Of a stretch of DNA of 12,386 nucleotides, positions 6,624-12,386 are shown in pieces. The position numbers and the translations under genes were made by a program. Numbering within the stretch: the stretch's first letter is position 1; each line of letters opens with the position of its first letter. The notes under the pieces were generated by a model. It was not told where the DNA came from. It did not search any database and saw nothing but the letters and a program-made list of their open reading frames with translations. The DNA comes from Thiodiazotropha sp037382065 (lineage in GTDB: Bacteria; Pseudomonadota; Gammaproteobacteria; Chromatiales; Chromatiaceae). The stretch spans positions 1 through 12,386 of the forward strand of contig JARRQF010000082.1 in assembly GCA_037382065.1 (NCBI GenBank). The letters run 5' to 3'.

Positions 6624-7268
6624 TCATACCGCATACAGGGTCAGAAAATCATCCACAGCCCGCTCCAGGTGAGCCGCCAGCTCGGAATCATCTACCGAAT
6701 CCTGTAAGCCAAACAATAAAGACCACTGAAATATTCCCACAGACATATTAAGCAGTTGCACGGTCGCATAGAGCAACCGCTCTTTGGGAATACGAAGGCG
6801 GCCTTTTGCAACCTGCTGGCGTAAAAATTCACAGATCGCGGACTTGGTCCGTTTGGGCCCATTATCGAAAAACAGCGAAGCAAGTTGCGGCTGTCCCGTC
6901 GACTCACTCAATACCACGCGGTACACCGCAACCACCTCGGAATCGAACAGAAGATCCGTGAAACGGTGCACTATGGTTAACAAGGCCTGCCGCAGATCGG
7001 AGTCATCCACTCCTGCGGCCTCGTCAAAACCGTAATGGGCAACCTTGGCATCGATACAAGCTACGAAGAGCGTCTCTTTATTGGCGAAATGACTATATAC
7101 CGTCTGTTTTGACACCCCGGCCTCACGTGCCACGGCATCCATGGAGGTACCCTGAAAACCCTTCGCCAGGAATAACTTGGTGGCGGCGTTCAGAATGGCC
7201 TCAGCCTTTGCTTCACTTTTAGGACGGCCCGTACGTCCCAGAATCGATCTATCGGATCTATTCGGCAT
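6624..7268 (-). CDS. TetR-family transcriptional repressor of the efflux operon
   Basis: This 214-residue DNA-binding regulator has a helix-turn-helix near residues 24-65: AILNAATKLFLAKGFQGTSM, then VAREAGVSKQTVYSHFANKE, which is typical TetR N-terminal sequence. The C-terminal part is a helical ligand/dimer domain of the kind seen in AefR/AcrR-like repressors. The start at 7268 has GGAG about 8 bases upstream. A basic N-terminal tail (MPNRSDRSILGRTGRPKSE) precedes the domain. The gene is divergent from the MFP-RND operon, with 126 bp between starts that contain a perfect palindrome, so repression of both itself and the pump is the likely role. The inducing ligand is unknown. Confidence 0.93.
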   Translation of the reverse strand: MPNRSDRSILGRTGRPKSEAKAEAILNAATKLFLAKGFQGTSMDAVAREAGVSKQTVYSHFANKETLFVACIDAKVAHYGFDEAAGVDDSDLRQALLTIVHRFTDLLFDSEVVAVYRVVLSESTGQPQLASLFFDNGPKRTKSAICEFLRQQVAKGRLRIPKERLLYATVQLLNMSVGIFQWSLLFGLQDSVDDSELAAHLERAVDDFLTLYAV

Positions 7269-7292
7269 TTATAACTCCTGCAACAATATGGA

Positions 7293-7307
7293 ACTAGACA
7301 GTCTAGT
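7293..7307. promoter_or_regulatory. TetR operator O1, perfect palindrome
   Basis: ACTAGAC-A-GTCTAGT is a perfect 15-bp palindrome about one base. It overlaps the -35 of the efflux promoter and the expected start site of tetR. Length and symmetry fit a TetR dimer site. Confidence 0.85.
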
Positions 7308-7323
7308 ATTATATGTCTATGAT
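7295..7323 (+). promoter_or_regulatory. Promoter of the MFP-RND operon
   Basis: TAGACA (7295-7300) and TATGAT (7318-7323) lie 17 bp apart, and each matches the sigma-70 consensus at 5 of 6 bases. The -35 lies within operator O1. The expected start, near 7330, lies just before O2, giving a leader of about 65 bases to the ATG at 7395. Confidence 0.7.
7308..7313 (-). promoter_or_regulatory. tetR -10 element
   Basis: On the minus strand this reads TATAAT, the exact consensus. Transcription would start near 7301, inside operator O1, leaving a leader of about 33 bases. The matching -35 is weak (TGGACA lies 20 bp upstream, within O2), so operator occupancy should silence this promoter. Confidence 0.55.
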
Positions 7324-7331
7324 AAAACCAC

Positions 7332-7346
7332 ACTGTCCAGTCTAGT
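7332..7346. promoter_or_regulatory. TetR operator O2, imperfect copy
   Basis: ACTGTCCAGTCTAGT matches O1 at 12 of 15 bases, the changes being three adjacent bases in one half-site. Its centre is 39 bp from that of O1. It lies at the start of the efflux transcript. Confidence 0.7.
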
Positions 7347-7394
7347 GTAATGTCATCATCACATCTCAACCAACACCTGGCGAGGTACCCTATC

Positions 7395-8549
7395 ATGTTA
7401 AACATTCAGCGACCTGCGGTCGCTATTACGGGCCTAGCTCTGGCTGGAGTAGTCACTATCTCGACCGCAGGCTTATTCCTCCGCTACGCCGATCCCGCAT
7501 CAACGGAGCCTAACCGCCCTATCGTGCTATCGGTTGAAGCCCGCCCCATCACCCTACAGAAAAGCTTTATCGTCAAACAGACCTTCTCAGGGCAGGTACA
7601 GCCTCGCCGCCGGAGCGAACTCGGTTTCGAATCCTCTGGTCGGTTAGTGCAGGTATGCGTTGACGAGGGTTCTCACATCGAATCTGGCCAACTGCTCGCC
7701 CGGCTCGATACGCAACGCCCTACAGCGCAACGAAATGAGCTGCTCGCCGCCCAAGCCAAGGCCGAAGCCAATCTGGCATTGGCCGATGTCACCCTGAGGC
7801 GCATGAGCCGTATCATTGATAAAGGGGGGGTATCACGGCAGGGTTTAGACGAAGCCCGGGAGACACAACGAGTCGCAAAGGCGGCCTTGGCCCTAGCCAA
7901 GCAACGAATCATTACTATTGACATCGAACTTGAAAAGGCCCAGTTGGTCGCCCCCTACGCAGCAACCGTGATCCTGCGATCCGCCGACGAAGGCCAGGTG
8001 CTCAACGCCGGTCAAGCAATCCTTACTCTGCAGGAACGAACCGCGCCGGAGATCCGCGTCGGCATCGCCGGGCGCAGCCTTGAGCAACTCAAACCGGGCA
8101 ATACCTACCCAGCTCGTTGGAAAAACCAGACCATTATGCTGAAACTACGGGCGTTGCTTCCCCTACGCACCGCAGCCACCCGTACCGTGGACGCCCTATT
8201 CGACCCCCTCGACCCGCCAACCGGCATGCTAGCGGGCGATCTGATCACCCTCAACCTGGATAGCCAGGTCGCACAGCGAGGAAGCTGGCTACCGCTGGGC
8301 GCATTGACAGAAGGCGAGCGAGGTCTGTGGAGCGTCTATGTCGCCACCCCATTAGATGGGCCAAGTAAAGACTCCGCTGCAACACATCGGATTGTCCGGC
8401 ATACCGTCGATCTACTCTATCAAAGCACCAACCGGGTATTCGTCAGGGGTGCGCTAAAACCAAGCCAACAGGTTGTAACCACCGGCCTGCAACGCATCGT
8501 ACCGAATCAACAGGTGCGCATCGCATCCGTCAGCAGAACGCAAACATGA
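7395..8549 (+). CDS. RND efflux periplasmic adaptor (membrane fusion protein)
   Basis: This HlyD/AcrA-type adaptor would link the inner-membrane pump to an outer-membrane channel. I chose ATG 7395 (384 aa) because GAGG lies 9 bases upstream. The longer frame from 7350 starts inside operator O2 with no ribosome binding site. Residues 8-29 are a hydrophobic N-terminal anchor or signal segment without a lipobox cysteine. GRLVQVCVDEGSHIESGQLL (82-101) is the first half of the lipoyl-like domain. Residues about 107-183 form the alpha-helical hairpin, with a tip resembling the TolC-docking pattern (LRRMSRIIDKGGVSRQGLDE, 134-153). QLVAPYAATVILRSADEGQV closes the lipoyl fold, and a beta-barrel and membrane-proximal domain follow. 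Its stop overlaps the pump start as ATGA. Confidence 0.95.
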   Translation: MLNIQRPAVAITGLALAGVVTISTAGLFLRYADPASTEPNRPIVLSVEARPITLQKSFIVKQTFSGQVQPRRRSELGFESSGRLVQVCVDEGSHIESGQLLARLDTQRPTAQRNELLAAQAKAEANLALADVTLRRMSRIIDKGGVSRQGLDEARETQRVAKAALALAKQRIITIDIELEKAQLVAPYAATVILRSADEGQVLNAGQAILTLQERTAPEIRVGIAGRSLEQLKPGNTYPARWKNQTIMLKLRALLPLRTAATRTVDALFDPLDPPTGMLAGDLITLNLDSQVAQRGSWLPLGALTEGERGLWSVYVATPLDGPSKDSAATHRIVRHTVDLLYQSTNRVFVRGALKPSQQVVTTGLQRIVPNQQVRIASVSRTQT

Positions 8550-11500
8550 ACAATCTGCTGGGTCTGTTCACGCATAACAAGCACCTGCTCGCCCTGACGA
8601 TCATGATGATTCTGGTTGCCGGCAGCTCTGCTCTGGTATCGTTGCCACGCATTGAGGACCCGCGCATTACCACCCGAAACGCGGTCATCCTAACCCCCTT
8701 CCCCGGTGCCTCCGCAACGCGGGTCGAAGCCCAGGTTTCGAAAAAAATCGAAGACCGGTTACGCGAACTCTCCGAAATCAAAACCATCGAATCGACCTCG
8801 CGCAACAGCATCTCCGTGGTTAACATCGAGCTGCAGGACTGGGTTGACGAAAGCAACAATGAACAGATTTTTTCCCAGGTACGGGATCGGCTGAGCGCTG
8901 CAGCCGACGAGCTTCCCCAGGGCGCCGGAAAGCCGGAGTTCGATGATATGCGCGGTGCAGTCGCCTATTCGATGATCTATGCCCTGACCTGGCGTGATGG
9001 CAGTGACAAAGACTTCGGAATACTTAACCGCTTGGCGGCCCAGCTGGGTGACCGTCTGCGTAACCTTCCAGGCACTGAACAGGTCGTCTTTTTTGGTATC
9101 GTGGATGAAGAGATTCAGGTCGATGTCAATGCCGCCGAAGCCTCTGCGCTAGGCATCGCCCCGGATCAGCTGGCCACCCAGGTCGCCGCAGCTGATGCGC
9201 GACGCTCGGCGGGCACAGTACGCAACACGACCTACGACCTGCCCCTGGAAATCGATGGTGCCCTTGATTCGCTCCAGCGCATCGAAGCCATTCCACTGGT
9301 CGGAAACACACAGGGTGGATTGGTTCATCTCCGGGACATTGCCCGGGTTAGCAAGCAGTGGCAGGATCCACCCGATCAGATTGCCCTGTACAACGCTCAA
9401 CGCAGCATACTGATCGCGGTGCGTACCGAGCAGGATACCCAACTGGACGATTGGGCCAGCCAGGCCCAAGCGAGCGCCACCGATTTTTCCGCCCAGCTTG
9501 ACCCAGAAATCAGCCTGGATACGGTCTTTGACCAAAGCCGCTACACCGCCCACCGGCTCGGCGACCTGGTCGGCAATCTGCTGGCCGGAGCGACGGCCGT
9601 GATGCTGGTGGTTTGGCTAACTATGGGCTGGCGTGCGGCCCTGATTGTCGGTTCCGCACTGCCCCTCTCAGCTGGGCTCTCCCTATTCGGGCTGGCTCTG
9701 TTCGGCGAACAGATCCATCAGATGACCATTTTTGGAATGATTATCGCGATTGGACTACTCATCGACAACGCCATCGTCATGACTGATCAAGTGGTAGCGC
9801 GTCGGCGCTTGGGAGCCACACCTGTGGTCGCCGTCACCGAAACCATTCGCCATCTATTCACGCCCCTATTCGCCTCGACCTTAACCACGGTCCTCGGATT
9901 CATGCCAGTGTTCCTGCTGCCTGGCAACGTGGGAGACTTCATCAGTCCAATCGCGATTGCAGTAGTATTGGCGTTGATCGCCTCATTCGTGTTGGCGATC
10001 ACAGTGATTCCCGCGCTCGCCGGGCTATTCACAACGTCAGTAAAACCCGGGGAAAACCGCTGGTGGCGAGACGGGTTGTACAACCAACGCCTTAGCGCTG
10101 GCTTTCGCGCCCTGCTGAACCGGTCTCTGCGCCGACCGGTCGTGACACTCCTGCTGATTTCCATGCCACCCGCAGCCGGATTCTTTGTCGCGGGCGGACT
10201 GGGCATGCAATTCTTTCCCCCCGCCGATCGGGACCAGATCGAAGTACAGGTCTGGATGCCTGGTGGCACCGCTATCCGGCACACGGCACAACGCCTCAGC
10301 GACATCGAACAGGCGATACGCCAAGACAGCGCAGTCCGTCAGATCACCTGGGTCGCCGGGGCCAGTTCACCGCCGGTCTATTACAATGAACTTAGACAAC
10401 AGGAACACAACCCAGGTTACGCACGCGGGATCGTGCAACTGAACGATCCTACTGAGGCCAAAAGGCTCGAACTCAATCTTCAGCAGACGCTCCCAGAGCA
10501 GTTCCTTGATGCACAGATCATTGTCAGAGCGTTCGGCCAGGGCCCCCCCATCGCTGCGCCTATCGAACTGCGTATCGTCGGTCCCGATACAGACCGGCTG
10601 CGCCAACTCGGCGAGACTCTGCGGGGTCTGCTGCTGCACCAACCCGAGGTGATCCACACCCAGGCGTCGATCGAGGGCGGAGAGCCCAAATTGCAGCTGG
10701 TTGCGGACGAGCGCAAGGCGCGTCTGGCCGGTCTCGCTTTGGCGGACATCACCGGACAGTTCCAGGCAGCTTTGGATGGACGGATTGGAGGGCTAGTACT
10801 AGAAGATCTCGAGGCCCTTCCTGTGCGCATTCGCTACTCCGATAGTGACCGCAGCACCCCCGACTCGATCAGTACCCTGCGGCTATGGACCGCCAGTTCG
10901 GACCGCTGGATCCCGGCCAACGCCCTGGGAGACTTGCGCGTCACCCCAGAGCTCCGGGGCATCACCCGACATAACGGCGAGCGAATCAATAAGATCAGCG
11001 GTTATCTTCGCCAGGGCGCTCTGCCAATTGAGGTAACCCGCGCAGTGCTTGATGAAATCGACCAGGGTGCGCTGACGCTGCCTCCTGGCTATCACATCGA
11101 ACTGGCCGGCGACAGCGCAGAACAGCAAAAAGCGGTGGGACAGTTGCTGACCTATGCACCGCTGCTGGGAATATTGATGGTCGCCACACTGGTCTTATCA
11201 TTCCGGTCCTTTACACTGGCCGCCCTGATTGGCGTAGTTGCTGTCCTTTCGGTCGGGCTGGGGATGCTGTCACTATGGGCGGGCGGCTTTCCACTCGGAT
11301 TCAATCCCATCATCGGCAGCGCCGGTCTTATTGGAGTGGCGATCAATGGCAGCATCGTGGTGCTCGCAGCCATTCGCGCCAACCCCCAGGTGCACGCCGG
11401 CGATCACTCGGCAATCATCGATGAAACCATCGGCGCAACCCGGCACATCATTTCTACCACTCTAACCACGGTATTCGGATTCATCCCGCTGCTGTTATTC

Positions 11501-11653
11501 AGTGGGGGGGATTTTTGGCCGCCCCTGGCAATCGTGATTGCTGGCGGCGTAGGATTGAGCGGCCTGCTTTCGCTGGTATTGACGCCGGTGGCTTACCAGC
11601 TGATGAATCGCCGAAGATTCATCCCACAAACCTCAGTAGTACAAAGTTATTAA
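8546..11653 (+). CDS. RND-family efflux pump inner-membrane subunit
   Basis: This 1035-residue AcrB-type transporter would export small molecules using the proton gradient. It has the usual two halves: TM1 near residues 11-32, a large periplasmic loop, TM2-6 from about 337 to 500, a second TM near 530, a second porter loop, and TM8-12 from about 866 to the C-terminus. The start overlaps the MFP stop by four bases (ATGA), implying coupled translation. In TM4 the motif GLLIDNAIVMTDQ places Asp407 in the position of AcrB Asp407, but residue 408 is Asn instead of Asp. In TM10 the segment GVAINGSIVVLAA has Asn934 where AcrB has Lys940. So part of the classical proton-relay set is replaced, as in some divergent RND subfamilies. 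Substrates are unknown. No TolC-like gene follows. Confidence 0.95.
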   Translation: MNNLLGLFTHNKHLLALTIMMILVAGSSALVSLPRIEDPRITTRNAVILTPFPGASATRVEAQVSKKIEDRLRELSEIKTIESTSRNSISVVNIELQDWVDESNNEQIFSQVRDRLSAAADELPQGAGKPEFDDMRGAVAYSMIYALTWRDGSDKDFGILNRLAAQLGDRLRNLPGTEQVVFFGIVDEEIQVDVNAAEASALGIAPDQLATQVAAADARRSAGTVRNTTYDLPLEIDGALDSLQRIEAIPLVGNTQGGLVHLRDIARVSKQWQDPPDQIALYNAQRSILIAVRTEQDTQLDDWASQAQASATDFSAQLDPEISLDTVFDQSRYTAHRLGDLVGNLLAGATAVMLVVWLTMGWRAALIVGSALPLSAGLSLFGLALFGEQIHQMTIFGMIIAIGLLIDNAIVMTDQVVARRRLGATPVVAVTETIRHLFTPLFASTLTTVLGFMPVFLLPGNVGDFISPIAIAVVLALIASFVLAITVIPALAGLFTTSVKPGENRWWRDGLYNQRLSAGFRALLNRSLRRPVVTLLLISMPPAAGFFVAGGLGMQFFPPADRDQIEVQVWMPGGTAIRHTAQRLSDIEQAIRQDSAVRQITWVAGASSPPVYYNELRQQEHNPGYARGIVQLNDPTEAKRLELNLQQTLPEQFLDAQIIVRAFGQGPPIAAPIELRIVGPDTDRLRQLGETLRGLLLHQPEVIHTQASIEGGEPKLQLVADERKARLAGLALADITGQFQAALDGRIGGLVLEDLEALPVRIRYSDSDRSTPDSISTLRLWTASSDRWIPANALGDLRVTPELRGITRHNGERINKISGYLRQGALPIEVTRAVLDEIDQGALTLPPGYHIELAGDSAEQQKAVGQLLTYAPLLGILMVATLVLSFRSFTLAALIGVVAVLSVGLGMLSLWAGGFPLGFNPIIGSAGLIGVAINGSIVVLAAIRANPQVHAGDHSAIIDETIGATRHIISTTLTTVFGFIPLLLFSGGDFWPPLAIVIAGGVGLSGLLSLVLTPVAYQLMNRRRFIPQTSVVQSY

Positions 11654-11661
11654 CCCAATCG

Positions 11662-11876
11662 TTGATTGAACCTAAAAAGATCAGTTGGACAGCGTGAAGG
11701 GTGCGTTTGTGGTGGTACAGGGCAAGGGCGCTCCGGCACATCCATCTGCTCGCGACACTTGTGCATCCAGGCACGACGCAGAATAGACATCATGTTTTGA
11801 CCTGCCCATCTCAAAGATCGTGGATTATGATGAGATGGGTACCCCAAACACAGAGCCATAATTGAGAGGACAGGTC
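11662..11876 (+). mobile_element. Non-coding upstream end of an IS110-family remnant
   Basis: This stretch lies directly before the IS110-type transposase start. Its outer part (TTGAACCTAAAAAGATCAGT onward to GGCACATCC) matches, in inverted orientation, the right third of the MITE-like element at 4502-4715. Inside it CCCATCTC (11805-11812) and GAGATGGG (11832-11839) form a perfect 8-bp stem with a 19-base loop. In the IS110 family the region upstream of the transposase encodes the bridge RNA, so a degenerate bridge RNA gene may lie here. No protein frame is convincing. Confidence 0.5.
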
Positions 11877-12044
11877 ATGAAAGAGTTTAACCCAAAAGAG
11901 ATCCAGATCGAAACAGCCGTTGCACATGGCATCATCAAACGTATACAAACAACGGGCAGTTATCGAGCCTACATCGGACTGGACGTGCATAAGGAGAACG
12001 TCGAAGTATCGGCGAAGTATCGGGACAGTCACCGTTTGGGATAG
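11877..12044 (+). pseudogene. IS110-family transposase, truncated N-terminus
   Basis: There are 55 codons from ATG 11877, with GAGAGG 7 bases upstream. YIGLDVHKENVEVSA at residues 32-46 is the start of the DEDD (RuvC-like) domain of IS110 transposases, with Asp36 as the first catalytic acid. The frame ends at TAG in 12042-12044, and nothing downstream resembles the rest of a 300-400 residue transposase. A neighbouring frame gives only a short further stretch. The serine-containing C-terminal domain is absent. The remnant cannot encode an active transposase. The break lies close to the start of the repeat block at 12130. Confidence 0.8.
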
Positions 12045-12129
12045 TCTAAAGCCATTCAAAATCAGATGGTTATTTCAAATGATAGTGCTTTCGCAACAAT
12101 GTTTAATTGGTAAATGTCCTCGTATTATC

Positions 12130-12249
12130 TTTGAGTGAGATATTCCATGGTATTTTTAAACCGATAGGTCACTCTTTTTGAAGTCGCGATAAAGTTCGTG
12201 ATTGCGTAGGATGCGGTGAGCGGTGCGAACCGCATCAATCGTGCTATGG
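12130..12249 (+). repeat. Long repeat B, copy 2
   Basis: This is a diverged same-orientation copy of 992-1110, including TTTGAGTGAGATATTCCATG and the CGTAGGATG palindromic unit at 12205-12237. The two copies bracket about 11 kb of the window. Confidence 0.7.
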
Positions 12250-12289
12250 CAGGTTGCTATTAAAAGGCCTCTGGATGGTTTTATTAGGC

Positions 12290-12332
12290 CCAGAAAAGGA
12301 AAAGCCCAACGGCAATCCTTGCAGTCGGGCTT
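12290..12332 (-). terminator. Possible terminator of a gene beyond the right edge
   Basis: AAGCCC (12302-12307) pairs with GGGCTT (12327-12332), with an inner GCAA/TTGC stem. On the minus strand it is followed by TTTTCCTTTT. A minus-strand gene ending at a TAG at 12379-12381, just inside the window, could use it. Alternatively, the minus strand has an open frame from 12386 to about 12150 that contains CKDCRW and would run through this hairpin and the repeat; I judge the terminator reading more likely. Confidence 0.5.
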
Positions 12333-12386
12333 ATGGTCATCGGCTTGGTTGGCTAAGCTCTTCTTCCTTGTACTATCCCTAGTTGA

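Noticed and set aside
7350..7394. Upstream start of the membrane fusion protein
   Set aside because: It starts beside operator O2 without a ribosome binding site; the ATG at 7395 has GAGG at proper spacing.
9787..10324. Long minus-strand frames within the RND gene
   Set aside because: They are complementary-strand shadows of GC-rich coding sequence, without starts or family features.
11690..11790. Small protein frame (FVVVQGKG...) in the IS110 upstream end
   Set aside because: The two related copies differ by an indel that breaks the frame, so conservation is at the DNA/RNA level, not the protein level.
12150..12386. Open minus-strand frame at the right edge with CKDCRW
   Set aside because: It runs through a terminator-like hairpin and the long repeat. 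No start is visible in the window, so it is not called as a gene.

Overview
The window looks like a piece of the chromosome of a chemolithoautotrophic gammaproteobacterium, probably a sulfur oxidiser. Two genes support this. cbbM encodes a form II RuBisCO with every active-site residue I could place. argS encodes an arginyl-tRNA synthetase that is closely E. coli-like in length and motifs. The sequence does not show whether the cell is free-living or a symbiont. The many decayed genes and dispersed repeats mark a repeat-rich accessory neighbourhood.

Layout, left to right. 1-771 (minus) holds an unrecognised gene that runs off the left edge. Its start overlaps by ATGA the end of a broken gene with two in-frame stops and a frameshift. 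869-1340 is a mosaic of short palindromic intergenic repeats. 1361-1765 and 1938-2219 (minus) are two small hypothetical genes. 2220-2728 is repeat-rich. 2729-4468 (plus) is argS. 4502-4715 is a MITE-like element with imperfect terminal inverted repeats. 4744-4761 is a strong terminator. 4802-6187 (minus) is cbbM, alone, with no cbbQ, cbbO or cbbR nearby. 6188-6623 holds the cbbM leader, two dispersed repeats and a highly folded inverted-repeat element. 6624-7268 (minus) is a TetR-type repressor. 7395-8549 and 8546-11653 (plus) form an efflux operon of a membrane fusion protein and an RND pump. 11662-12044 is a decayed IS110-family element made of its upstream non-coding end and the first 55 codons of the transposase. 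The right edge repeats a block of about 120 bp also found near the left end, then a hairpin-terminator candidate.

The best-defined functional unit is the tetR/efflux system. The divergent intergenic region carries a perfect 15-bp palindrome and a second, imperfect copy 39 bp away. They overlap the predicted promoters, so the repressor probably controls both itself and the pump. No outer-membrane factor is encoded here, so the pump would need a TolC-type partner from elsewhere. The pump has Asp407-Asn408 where AcrB has Asp407-Asp408, and Asn934 where AcrB has Lys940, so its proton relay may differ.

The most unusual structure is the repeat architecture. argS and cbbM each sit between same-orientation copies of one dispersed repeat (starts at 2481, 4510 and 6444). 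The right end of the full-length copy is related to the non-coding end of the IS110 remnant, where a bridge RNA would be expected.
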